A stretch of 64,000 bases of DNA from CATQHS01 sp965203375 (lineage in GTDB: Bacteria; Actinomycetota; Acidimicrobiia; Acidimicrobiales; Aldehydirespiratoraceae). Numbering within the stretch: position 1 is the stretch's first letter; every line of letters begins with the position of its first letter. The stretch is from the NCBI GenBank assembly GCA_965203375.1, contig OZ241886.1, positions 2,046,001 to 2,110,000 of the forward strand, given 5' to 3'. Below the pieces are notes generated by a model. It did no database searches, was not told where the DNA came from, and was given only the letters and a program-made list of their open reading frames with translations. Below are positions 35,697-43,690 of this stretch, piece by piece. The position numbers and the translations under genes are program-made.

Positions 35697-35732
35697 GGTT
35701 GTCAGGGTAACCTGACACGCCCGCTCTGACAA
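35697..35732 (-). promoter_or_regulatory. Promoter with 7-bp palindrome upstream of the HTH gene
   Basis: On the minus strand -35 TTGTCA (35732-35727) and -10 TACCCT (35709-35704) are 17 bp apart. The 7 nt after the -10 lead to the GTG start at 35696, so the transcript is probably leaderless. TGTCAGG-GTAA-CCTGACA (35700-35717 on the plus strand) is a perfect inverted repeat over the -10, a textbook repressor position. Confidence 0.6.
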
Positions 35733-35761
35733 CAGTTGAGGAACTGGGGCGGTCGAAGCCC

Positions 35762-36991
35762 TCAGTTCCGGCGGGTGTGGCGGCGGCGGAGGGGGGTGTC
35801 GGCGGCGGCCAGGGCACGGTCGGCTAGGCGCAACACCCGGCCGGCTGCGCCGGGGGAGTCGTCGTCGATCAGGTTGCCCATCACCTGCAGGGTGAGGTTG
35901 GCCACCGCCTCGGTGCCGACGGCCAGGCGCAGCCCGTTGCGCAGTATCCAGGGGTGGCCGATCAGGAAGCTGAAGCGGCGGCCGGTGCGCAGGAACCGGT
36001 CGAAGCGCTGGGCCAGGGCCCGGTCGTAGGCGTCGGGGGCCGTGGCCGGGTCGGCCAAGAACAGGGCCGCGGCCAGCATCCCCGACTCCAGCCCGTAGTC
36101 GATGCCCTCGCCGTTCATGGGGTTGATAAGCCCGGCCGCGTCCCCCACCGCCACCCAGCCCGGCCCGTGGCGGCGGACGGCGCTCATGGGCAGCCGCCAG
36201 GCCCGGGGCCGCTCCAGGCTCTCGCCCAGCCCCCACTCGCCGGCCACCTGGGCCCGGTAGCCGTCCAGCAGCCGGTTGAGGTTGAGCCGGCGGAAGCCCC
36301 GCATGGTGGACAGGGCACCCACCCCGATGTTCACGGTGCCTTCGCCGGCCGGGAACATCCAGCCGTAGCCGGGCACCTGGGTGCCGCGGTCGTCGCGCAG
36401 GGTGAGGCAGGCCTCCAGGTAGCGGTCGTCGTGGCGGGGGCTGGGGGCGTAGGTCCGGATGGCCAAGCCGAAGGGCTCGTCGGCGTCCCGCCCGGCCCCC
36501 AGCATTCGGGCCGCCGCCCCCTGGGCCCCGGCGGCCACCACCACCAGGCCGGCGGCCCACCGGCGGCCCCCGGCCTCCACCCCGGTCACCGACCCGTCGG
36601 GCTCGACCGTCGGCAGGGCCTCGGTCTCCCACACCACTTCCGCCCCGGCCTCGGCGGCCGCCTCCACCAGGCGCTTGTCCAGCTCCCGGCGGGGCCAGAC
36701 CGCTCCGTGGGCGCCGAAGCGCCCGCCCTCGGGCCACCGCAGCTCGCGCCGGAGGCGGCCCGCGATCATCCGCAGCCCGTCGATGCGGTGGGCGCCGTCG
36801 ATGCTCACGCCCAGCTCGTCGAGCGCGGCCACCGCCCGGGGGGTGAGCCCGTCGCCGCACACCTTGTCCCGGCCGGCCGCGCCCTTCTCGAACATCACCA
36901 CCTCGGCCCCGCCCCGGGCCGCCTCTATGGCCGCGGCCGCCCCGGCCGGCCCAGCCCCGATCACGGCCACGTCGCAGCGCTCGGCGGTCAC
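35762..36991 (-). CDS. Geranylgeranyl/menaquinone reductase-type flavoprotein
   Basis: Protein of 409 residues. Rossmann FAD motif VAVIGAGPAGAAAAIEAARGGA near the start, KVCGDGLTPRAVAALDELG (the CGD motif of the GGR family) and VGDAAGLINPMNGEGIDYGLESG. The family reduces prenyl double bonds in menaquinone or lipid side chains. GTG 36991 gives MTAERCDVAVIGAG; a TTG at 37018 would add nine residues. Two 68-nt mini-ORF units, each repeating the MT-x-x-RCD beginning, precede the gene. The upstream gene is znuC. Confidence 0.8.
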   Translation of the reverse strand: MTAERCDVAVIGAGPAGAAAAIEAARGGAEVVMFEKGAAGRDKVCGDGLTPRAVAALDELGVSIDGAHRIDGLRMIAGRLRRELRWPEGGRFGAHGAVWPRRELDKRLVEAAAEAGAEVVWETEALPTVEPDGSVTGVEAGGRRWAAGLVVVAAGAQGAAARMLGAGRDADEPFGLAIRTYAPSPRHDDRYLEACLTLRDDRGTQVPGYGWMFPAGEGTVNIGVGALSTMRGFRRLNLNRLLDGYRAQVAGEWGLGESLERPRAWRLPMSAVRRHGPGWVAVGDAAGLINPMNGEGIDYGLESGMLAAALFLADPATAPDAYDRALAQRFDRFLRTGRRFSFLIGHPWILRNGLRLAVGTEAVANLTLQVMGNLIDDDSPGAAGRVLRLADRALAAADTPLRRRHTRRN

Positions 36992-37127
36992 CGCAGCGGC
37001 CCCCGGTCGGTTCGGCAAACCACCGCTGCCGCTGCCGCGTCGCAGCGCTCGGCGGTCACCGCAGCGGCCCTCGGTTGAGTTGTTTGACGGCCGTGGCCGC
37101 GGCCGCGTCGCAGCGGTCCACGGTCAC
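36988..37127 (-). repeat. Two tandem 68-nt mini-ORF units before the reductase gene
   Basis: GTG 37127 opens 23 codons beginning MTVDRCD and ending in GTGA. GTG 37059 opens 23 codons beginning MTAERCD and ending in the GTGA that starts the reductase (36991), which itself begins MTAERCD. Both units end GGGCCGCTGCG. Starts are exactly 68 nt apart. The first mini-ORF begins 11 nt after the znuC stop. Confidence 0.75.
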
Positions 37128-37137
37128 CGACTGCTTC

Positions 37138-37920
37138 TCAGTAGGTGTGGCCGTGGTCGTCGAAGACCAGCATGGAGTCGTCGTGATCGGGGCAGCAATG
37201 GTCGCCCAGGGTGCGGGGGCCGAACGTCTCCCGGAGCCAGTCCGGGGTCAACACCTCCTCGGGCGGGCCCGCGGCCACCAGCCGGTTGGCCAGCAGCAGC
37301 ACGTCATTGCAGTGGCAGGCCTCGTTGAGATGATGGGTGGTGATCACCACCGCCAGGCCCGCGGCCGCGCTCTCGTCCAGCACGGCCAGGATGCGCTCCT
37401 GGCTGGGAAGGTCCAGCCCGCTGATGGGCTCGTCGAGCAGCAGCAGATCCGGTTCGAGGGCCAGGGCTTGGGCGATCACCACCCGCTGGCGCTGGCCCCC
37501 GCTCAGGTCGCCGTAGGGCCGGCTCAGGAGATCGGCCACATCGAGGCGGTCGGCTGCGGCCGCCATGACGGCCCGGTCGGCGGCTCGGAGCCGGCCGGTC
37601 AGCCCCCTGGCCCGGTAGCGGCCCATGGCCAAAACCTCGCGGGCGGTCAGGGGCATCCATCCCGCCGGCGCCTGCTGGCGGACGTAGGCCACCCGGTCCG
37701 GCGCGCCCGCCACCCGCCCCGAGTTGGGCCTCAGCAGCCCGGCCAGGCACTCCAACAGGGTGGTCTTGCCCGCCCCGTTGGGCCCCATCACCGCGGCGGT
37801 CGTGCCCGGCACGAAGTCGTGGTCCACCCGGTCGAGGGCGGTGACCGCCCCGAAGCGCACAGTCAGATCGACGGCGCGCACAGGCTCGACCGAGGTGGCG
37901 ATGGCGAGTGCGGTGCTCAT
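37138..37920 (-). CDS. znuC: Metal (zinc) ABC transporter ATPase
   Basis: Protein of 260 residues: Walker A GPNGAGKTT, signature LSGGQRQRVVIAQAL, Walker B LLLLDEPISGLD, and a switch His in VVITTHHLNEACH. The C-terminus ends DHCCPDHDDSMLVFDDHGHTY, rich in metal ligands as in zinc ABC ATPases. It is the only metal-type ABC ATPase in the window and is the logical partner of znuA-znuB at 16.3-18.6 kb, which lack one. Start ATG 37920. Confidence 0.85.
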   Translation of the reverse strand: MSTALAIATSVEPVRAVDLTVRFGAVTALDRVDHDFVPGTTAAVMGPNGAGKTTLLECLAGLLRPNSGRVAGAPDRVAYVRQQAPAGWMPLTAREVLAMGRYRARGLTGRLRAADRAVMAAAADRLDVADLLSRPYGDLSGGQRQRVVIAQALALEPDLLLLDEPISGLDLPSQERILAVLDESAAAGLAVVITTHHLNEACHCNDVLLLANRLVAAGPPEEVLTPDWLRETFGPRTLGDHCCPDHDDSMLVFDDHGHTY

Positions 37921-37980
37921 ACTCCTGACACTACCGGCACCCGCGACAGCACCGGGCGAGCGGCGGGCGGGTGGCCGCGT

Positions 37981-38973
37981 TTATATGTCGCAGGGATTGC
38001 CGTCGTTGTCGCCGTCCCGGCGGCCCCAGTCGAACCCGTCGGGGGCCTGCCGGGCGAGGGCCCGCTCCTCGGCGCCCCATTGACCGCACGGGGTCGACCG
38101 GATCTCTTGGAGCAGCTCATCCAAATCCGGGTCCGGGTTGGCCGACGACTGGCCCGAACTGTCGTCGGCTGGTTCCGGCGGCGGCGCTACATCCGGGGTG
38201 TCCGCCGGTTCCGGCTGCGGCGCGCCGCCGCAGGTGGAGAGCATCTCGTCAAGTGCGTCGGCTTCGGCCCGGTCGGCGGTGAGGTTCCATGCGAACTTGA
38301 CCGCGACCCAGTCTGAGGCGTAGCGGCACCAGTCGGCGGGATCTTGAGGCCTCCATTCGGCCGGATCTTCGTCGGACTTGGAGATGTTCTCCCCGGCCGG
38401 CATCACCCACAGGTTGTCGACGTCCAGGTACCACCCTTCGGCGTCGGCGTAGCCGAGCCCGGAATCCCATGCCTCGGCCCAAGCGACGAGATGATCGCGG
38501 TGGACATCGCCGCTGCAGTCCCGCGGCCCGACCGCGTAATAGGCGAACTTGCAGTTGTCGGTCCTCCATCCGAGCACTGCGTCAACGGCATCAGTCCAGC
38601 GAGGCCGGTCAGGCAGCGGACTGGGCCTCAAGCCTTCCGGCTCAATCACCAGCCCGGCAGCCGATTCCGTGGTAGGCGGCGGCGCGGGCTCCGTAGTCGG
38701 CGGATCAGGCTCGACGGCCGGAGCCGGGCCGTCCGGCAGAGTCGGCACCGGGTCAGATGTCGGACCTGGCGCAGTGGTCGGCGGTTCGGGTTCCGGTGTC
38801 GACGACGCCGCTTCGGCTGCCCCGGCCGTCGTCGCACCGATGGGCTCCAGCGGCTCCGCGCCCAACGGATCGACAAACTCCTGCACCCCAAGCGGCGGCC
38901 CCGAAGCCGGGGCAGCGCCCGGCGCGGCAGCCAGCGAAAAGACGAAGTAAGCCGCTAAGACAACCCGATGCAT
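37981..38973 (-). CDS. Secreted HNH nuclease-like protein with calcium-binding-type tail
   Basis: Protein of 330 residues. Signal peptide at 1-24 (MHRVVLAAYFVFSLAAAPGAA), then a long Pro/Glu/Thr-rich linker. A GmrSD/DUF1524-type HNH domain follows (SGDVHRDHLVAWAEAWDSG, then NLWVMPAGENISKSDEDPAEW). The C-terminus ends RRDGDNDGNPCDI, close to the excalibur motif DxDxDGxxCE. Such proteins are exported nucleases in actinobacteria. Transcribed alone. Confidence 0.8.
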   Translation of the reverse strand: MHRVVLAAYFVFSLAAAPGAAPASGPPLGVQEFVDPLGAEPLEPIGATTAGAAEAASSTPEPEPPTTAPGPTSDPVPTLPDGPAPAVEPDPPTTEPAPPPTTESAAGLVIEPEGLRPSPLPDRPRWTDAVDAVLGWRTDNCKFAYYAVGPRDCSGDVHRDHLVAWAEAWDSGLGYADAEGWYLDVDNLWVMPAGENISKSDEDPAEWRPQDPADWCRYASDWVAVKFAWNLTADRAEADALDEMLSTCGGAPQPEPADTPDVAPPPEPADDSSGQSSANPDPDLDELLQEIRSTPCGQWGAEERALARQAPDGFDWGRRDGDNDGNPCDI

Positions 38974-39108
38974 CGACCCTCGATAAACCCCTCGACAGAA
39001 CCGCCGAATTCGCCTAAAACCCTAACTCAAGTTCGGATTGACAATATCCATCCCCCAGCCCGGGGGTGGCACGCCGTCGCCCAGATCGCACTCTGGCTTG
39101 GATCGCGC

Positions 39109-39231
39109 TAGGCCGGTGGGTGGCACGGGGGCAAGGTTTTGCCGCCCCGCGGCAAAACCGCGCCCGTGACAGGACCCGCCGGCCGGAGAACGCAACGGCC
39201 AACGCAACGTCATGGCAAAACCGCGCCCGTG
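39109..39231 (+). repeat. Dispersed palindromic repeat, copy 2 plus a partial copy
   Basis: A full unit at 39109-39187 (TAGGCCGGTGGGTGGCACGG, then stem GGTTTTGCCGC/GCGGCAAAACC, CGCGCCCGTGACAGGACCCG). Its right half recurs at 39214-39231 (GGCAAAACCGCGCCCGTG). It lies between the divergent nuclease and TauD genes. Confidence 0.8.
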
Positions 39232-39256
39232 CCGACCCCCGCTAATCTCCCAGGAC

Positions 39257-40246
39257 ATGACCACCGTTGCCGAAACCGTCGTCGGCGATTCCGGTCCCGA
39301 CGCCCCCGGAGTCGTCGATCCGGCCAGCAGCATCACCCCGGGCCGGATCACCCTGAGGTCGCACCAAGTGGAGATCGGCCCCTGGGTCCATCTGGCCGCC
39401 GAGCGGGCCCGCCTGGCCCGGCCCGAATTCGATCACATCGAGGTGTCCCCCCAAGGGGCGACGCTGGGGGCCGAGATCGCCGGCGTCGATCTCACCGGCG
39501 ACATCGAAGAAGCCGTCGTGGCCGAGATCCGCCGGGCCCTGCTCGACTACAAGGTGATCGTCTTCAGGGACCAGCCCCTCACCTCGGCCCAGCAAGTGGC
39601 CTTCGCCCGCCGCTTCGGCGAGCTGGAGGTCCACCCGTTCATCATCGGCAACCCCGAGCACCCCGAGCTGGTCCGCTTCGAGAAGGGGGCCGACACCGGC
39701 GGGTTCGAGAACGGCTGGCACCACGACGTGACCTGGCGTGAGGTCCCCTCCATGGGCGCGGTGCTGCACGCCGTTGAAGTGCCCCCCACCGGGGGCGACA
39801 CCCTCTTCGCCGACATGTGCGCCGCCTACGACGGACTCCGCGACGAGGTCAAAGAGCGCATCGACGGCCTCTGGGCGGTACACGACTTCGCCCAGGCCTT
39901 CGGCCACGTGGTGCCCGAAGGCAAGGAGGCCGAGTTCCGGTCCCGCTACCCGCAGGTCCGCCACCCGGTGGTTTGCACCCACCCCGAGACGGGCCGCAGG
40001 CTGATCTTCGTCAACTGCTTCTTCACCGCCTTCATCGAGGGCCTCGACCCCGAGGAGAGCCGGGAGCTGGTGAAGTTCCTGGCCGGACAGGCCGGGATGC
40101 CCGAGTACCAGTACCGGGTGCGATGGGCGCCCGACACCGTGGTGTTCTGGGACAACCGCTCCGTCCAGCACTACGCGGCCAGCGACTACTACCCCGAGGG
40201 CCGGACCATGGAGCGGGCCAGCATCGTGGGGACCCGGCCCGCCTGA
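39257..40246 (+). CDS. TauD/TfdA-family 2-oxoglutarate dioxygenase
   Basis: Protein of 329 residues. HxD motif in GWHHDVTWREVP (about residue 155), GGDTLFADM, and a distal His/Arg region WDNRSVQHYAASDYY...RTMERASIVG. Substrates range over taurine, alkylsulfates and herbicides, so none is assigned. ATG 39257 is chosen; an upstream in-frame ATG at 39212 lies inside the partial repeat and would encode repeat sequence. Confidence 0.87.
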   Translation: MTTVAETVVGDSGPDAPGVVDPASSITPGRITLRSHQVEIGPWVHLAAERARLARPEFDHIEVSPQGATLGAEIAGVDLTGDIEEAVVAEIRRALLDYKVIVFRDQPLTSAQQVAFARRFGELEVHPFIIGNPEHPELVRFEKGADTGGFENGWHHDVTWREVPSMGAVLHAVEVPPTGGDTLFADMCAAYDGLRDEVKERIDGLWAVHDFAQAFGHVVPEGKEAEFRSRYPQVRHPVVCTHPETGRRLIFVNCFFTAFIEGLDPEESRELVKFLAGQAGMPEYQYRVRWAPDTVVFWDNRSVQHYAASDYYPEGRTMERASIVGTRPA

Positions 40247-40310
40247 CCCGGCGGCCGCTCCACCGCCCCGATCACCCCGGTCGGCCCGAACGGGTCTAAG
40301 GTCGGCGCCC

Positions 40311-40985
40311 GTGGCGGCCAAGACCGACTGGAACCCGGTCCTCAGGGGCGAGTTCGACAAGCCGTACTGGCAGGAGCTGCAGGAGTTCGTCCACGTCGAG
40401 CGGTCCCGGGTCACGGTTTATCCGGCCCACGACGAGGTGTTCGCCGCCCTGCACCTCACCCCGTACGAGTCGGTGAAGGTGATGATCCTGGGCCAAGACC
40501 CCTACCACGGCCCCGACCAGGCCCACGGGCTGTGCTTCTCGGTGCGGCCCGGCAAGGGCGTGCCCCCGTCGCTGGAGAACATCCACACCGAGCTCAACAA
40601 AGACATCGGGGCCCCGGTCCCGAGCCACGGCTCGCTGGAGCACTGGGCCCGCCAGGGGGTGCTGCTGCTCAACGCCACCCTCACCGTGCGGGCCCGCCAG
40701 GCCGGCAGCCATCAGGGACGGGGCTGGGAGGTCTTCACCGACGAGGTGATCCGGGCCGTGTCGGCCAAGCCCGAGACGGTGGCGTTCATCCTGTGGGGCT
40801 CCTACGCCCGGCGCAAGAAGGCGCTGATCGACACCGGCCGCCACGCCGTCATCGAGTCGCCCCACCCGTCGCCGCTGTCGGCGCCCCGGGGCTTCTTCGG
40901 CAGCCGCCCCTTCAGCCGGGCCAACCAGGCTCTGATCGACGCTGGCCGCGAGCCGGTGGACTGGGCCATCCCCGACCCGCCCTAA
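40311..40985 (+). CDS. ung: Uracil-DNA glycosylase (family 1)
   Basis: Protein of 224 residues, standard length. Water-activating motif GQDPYHG (about residues 64-70) and HPSPLSAPRGFFGS near the C-terminus. It removes uracil from DNA to start base-excision repair. GTG 40311. Its last 135 bp and trailer are duplicated 685 bp downstream. Confidence 0.95.
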   Translation: MAAKTDWNPVLRGEFDKPYWQELQEFVHVERSRVTVYPAHDEVFAALHLTPYESVKVMILGQDPYHGPDQAHGLCFSVRPGKGVPPSLENIHTELNKDIGAPVPSHGSLEHWARQGVLLLNATLTVRARQAGSHQGRGWEVFTDEVIRAVSAKPETVAFILWGSYARRKKALIDTGRHAVIESPHPSPLSAPRGFFGSRPFSRANQALIDAGREPVDWAIPDPP

Positions 40986-41099
40986 CCCCGTGCAAGGGGC
41001 GCCCCGGCGGCCAGACGGGGCGCCCGGACGGCCAGCGCCTCGCCCGCCCCGTCGTCCATCCCGTGGCGGGCGGGGGAGCGGCTGTAGTACGCTGCGGGC

Positions 41100-41504
41100 A
41101 TGAACGATTGGATATGGGCTCTGACCGGGAGCGCTGTCACGCTGGCGGTCGCTGTCGCTGTGATCCTGTGGCATGCGTTCAAGCACTTGGACGACAAGAT
41201 CGATAAGAAATTCGACGACCAACGCACCCACTTCGACAATAGGTTCAACCAGGTAGTGGACCGCATCGCCGAAACCAACCTGCTGGTCGCCGGCCACGAC
41301 GTGCAAATCAAGGCCCAAGAGAAACAGCTTGACCGGCTGCCATGGACGGTGCTCGCCCCTCCGCCTGCCGTCGCCCCCGCGCAGCACCATGATGTGGAGC
41401 ACGCGCCTGCGCCTGTCGAGGCTGCCGCGCCCGCTGAGGGCACCGCGGCTTCGGCTGGCGGCCCTGAGCCGACGCCGCCGACTGCGGCGGTTGCGCCAGC
41501 CTGA
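41100..41504 (+). CDS. Small membrane-anchored coiled-coil protein
   Basis: Protein of 134 residues. N-terminal membrane segment (WALTGSAVTLAVAVAVILWHAF), a charged coiled coil (HLDDKIDKKFDDQRTHFDNRF...AETNLLVAGHDVQIKAQEKQ) and a Pro/Ala-rich C-terminus. No family recognised. It lies between ung and a partial duplicate of the ung 3' end, so it may have been brought in by the duplication event. Confidence 0.6.
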   Translation: MNDWIWALTGSAVTLAVAVAVILWHAFKHLDDKIDKKFDDQRTHFDNRFNQVVDRIAETNLLVAGHDVQIKAQEKQLDRLPWTVLAPPPAVAPAQHHDVEHAPAPVEAAAPAEGTAASAGGPEPTPPTAAVAPA

Positions 41505-41535
41505 GCAACCCCAGCAGCGCCGCCCTCACCGGCGT

Positions 41536-41700
41536 ATCGAGTCACCCCACCCGTCGCCGCTGTCGGCGCCCCGGGGCTTCTTCGGCAGCCGCCCCTTCAG
41601 CCGGGCCAACCGGGCCCTGATCGACGCTGGCCGCGAGCCGGTGGACTGGGCCATCCCCGACCCGCCCTAACCCCGTGCAAAGGGGCGCCCCGGCGGCCGG
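41536..41700 (+). pseudogene. Duplicated 3' end of ung
   Basis: 41536-41670 repeats 40851-40985 (the last 44 codons plus stop of ung) with only a few substitutions, and the similarity continues through CCCCGTGCAA..GGGGCGCCCC after the stop. The frame has no start and the catalytic N-terminus is missing. The direct repeat brackets the coiled-coil gene. Confidence 0.85.
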
Positions 41701-41820
41701 CGCCTCGCCTGCGTTGCTCTCGGCGTCGGCGCGAGCCCACTCTGCCCGTGTAAGAGGCACCCCGGGCGGCCGAAGCCTCGCCCGGCCCGGCGTGTCACTT
41801 TGTGGTCATAAGCTTGGGAC

Positions 41821-42570
41821 ATGGGCAAGGCCGTCGGCGTCGCTTATCTGGAAGAGGTGCCGGTCGGCGCTTTCGTGAGGATCGGCGACCTGCCCGGGTC
41901 GCGGGACGCGGCTCGGCAGTGCCTCGCCCGCGAGGCCCGCGACCCGCACGGCCTGGTCGCCCGGGTGGCTCCCGGTCTTTACTGGAGGGCCAGGCTGTTC
42001 GATCAGCCGTTCACGACCCGCGCCGGGGAAACAGTCACGAAAAGCGCGCCGGACCCGACGGAGCTGGCCACATACCTGGGCGGACCCGGATGCGGCGAGA
42101 CCTCCTACGGGGCGCTGCGCCGGTTCGGCCTCACCTTGCAGATCACCCCCCGGGTCTGGCTAGCTGTGACAACCGGGGACGTCGTCGGCCGGGCGCTTCG
42201 GTCGCCGAACCCGGACATGATCCGGTTCTTCGGGCGCTCCAACAGGGCGCGGCGAGAGCTGACCTTCCACGAGGTCACCCTGCTCGAAGCGGTCGGGTGC
42301 TACGGGTCGTCGTATCAACTCGAACCGTGGGGAGCGGCGATGATCGACTTCTCCCACCGCTCCATCGCCCACTACGAGACCCTGCTCCGGCGCAACGGCC
42401 CCCGGACCCCGCCGCCGCTGCCGGTCGAGCGGCACGACCTGATCAAGGAAGTGGCCGGCAAAGACGACCCGCGCCTCGGCCGCGTCTATCTGAACCGCGT
42501 GGAACAGATGCTGGACATCGCGGCCGGCGCCTACGACTTCGCCCGGCTCAACGCGCTCCACACAGGCTGA
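41821..42570 (+). CDS. AbiEi-like antitoxin/regulator family protein
   Basis: Protein of 249 residues. The N-terminus has a winged-helix pattern typical of AbiEi-type antitoxins (VRIGDLPGSRDAARQCLARE, then LVARVAPGLYWRARLF). The rest is a mixed domain with YGALRRFGLTLQ and ELTFHEVTLLEAVG. AbiEi proteins repress and neutralise the AbiEii nucleotidyltransferase toxin encoded next to them; here only a 26-codon ORF follows. The family assignment is by pattern and is moderate. Confidence 0.5.
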   Translation: MGKAVGVAYLEEVPVGAFVRIGDLPGSRDAARQCLAREARDPHGLVARVAPGLYWRARLFDQPFTTRAGETVTKSAPDPTELATYLGGPGCGETSYGALRRFGLTLQITPRVWLAVTTGDVVGRALRSPNPDMIRFFGRSNRARRELTFHEVTLLEAVGCYGSSYQLEPWGAAMIDFSHRSIAHYETLLRRNGPRTPPPLPVERHDLIKEVAGKDDPRLGRVYLNRVEQMLDIAAGAYDFARLNALHTG

Positions 42571-42650
42571 TGGCCCGGCAACCGCCGCCGCCTGATCCGC
42601 GGCCCGGAAGCGCACCCGATCAGACGGTCCTGAATGCTCATCTCATGTGA
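42570..42650 (+). other. 26-codon ORF at the expected toxin position
   Basis: ATG 42570 shares its A with the AbiEi-like gene's stop (TGATG) and opens 26 codons beginning MARQPPPPDPRPG. The tight coupling is what would be expected of an antitoxin-toxin pair, so this may be the stump of a deleted toxin. Confidence 0.3.
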
Positions 42651-42715
42651 AGAAAGGCCTGGAAGTCTGGTGCTTTGCCCGGTCCGGCAGCGGGGGCGCG
42701 GGTAGCGTGGCGGGG

Positions 42716-43690
42716 GTGAGCGGGGGAGAGATCCTCGATGTTGATCTGCTGGCTTTTGAGCGGGGGGATCGGGCGGCTCGGGCGGCGGTGGTCGACGGGG
42801 TCATGCGCAGCCTGGGCACCGGGTTCGTGTACGTCGCCCATGATCTGCCTACCGACCTGCTCGACCGGGCCTATGAGTGCCTGGAGGCGTTCTTCTCGCT
42901 GCCCGCCGAGCGCAAGGCCCGCTACACGGTGGCCGGTGCCAACGGCCAGACCGGCTACACCGGCCTGGCGGTGGAGACCGCGGCCTCCTCGGACGTGCCC
43001 GACTGGAAGGAGATGCTCAACTGGAGCGACCCCAGGCCGGCGGGCCACCCCCTGCGGGAGCGGCACCCGTTCCGCTACGGGCCGCCGTGCCTGCCCGACG
43101 ACGACCTGCCCGGCGCGGGCGAGCTGCTGCTGGCCTTCCACCGCCGGGTGGCCGACCTGCAGCGGCGGGTGCTGCGGATCATCGGCGCCGGCCTGGGCGT
43201 CCACGAGGACTACTTCGACCGCATGGTGGCCGACGGCGCCACCATGACCCGGGCCATTCACTACCCGGCCATGGACTTGGCCCCCGGCACCGAATACGTC
43301 TGGGCCGACGAGCACTGCGACATCAACCTGATCACCGCCCTGCCCCGGGCCACCGCCGCCGGCCTGCAGGTCCGCACCGCCGGGGGCTGGACCGACGCCG
43401 TCCCGCCCGACGGCGGGGCCATCGTCAACACCGGGATCATGCTCGAGCACCTCACCAACGGCGCGATCCCGGCCGGCCGGCACCGGGTGGCGGCCCCGGC
43501 GGGCCAGACCGGCGACCGCTATTCGGTGGTGCAGTTCGCCCACCCCGCGCCCTGGTTCATGCTCGCCCCGCTGCCCACCTGCGTCACGAGCGACAACCCG
43601 CTGCGCTATCCCACCATCTCCGCCGACGACGCCCTGGCCCAGGTCATCTGGGAGATAAACCTAAAAGAAACCGGCCGCCGCGTTCAGTAG
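42716..43690 (+). CDS. Isopenicillin-N-synthase-like 2OG-Fe(II) dioxygenase
   Basis: Protein of 324 residues. DIOX_N-type N-terminus (GGEILDVDLLAFERGDRAAR), iron ligands in WADEHCDINLITAL (H-x-D), a distal His in AGRHRVAAP and the 2OG-binding RYSVVQF (R-x-S). The family covers oxidative ring closures and hydroxylations. GTG 42716 is preferred over ATG 42647, which would add an unconserved leader. Overlaps the convergent menB gene by 7 bp. Confidence 0.85.
   Translation: MSGGEILDVDLLAFERGDRAARAAVVDGVMRSLGTGFVYVAHDLPTDLLDRAYECLEAFFSLPAERKARYTVAGANGQTGYTGLAVETAASSDVPDWKEMLNWSDPRPAGHPLRERHPFRYGPPCLPDDDLPGAGELLLAFHRRVADLQRRVLRIIGAGLGVHEDYFDRMVADGATMTRAIHYPAMDLAPGTEYVWADEHCDINLITALPRATAAGLQVRTAGGWTDAVPPDGGAIVNTGIMLEHLTNGAIPAGRHRVAAPAGQTGDRYSVVQFAHPAPWFMLAPLPTCVTSDNPLRYPTISADDALAQVIWEINLKETGRRVQ

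Noticed and set aside
39212..39256. Upstream ATG extension of the TauD-family gene
   Set aside because: The extra codons are read from the partial palindromic repeat and ATG 39257 gives a normal N-terminus.
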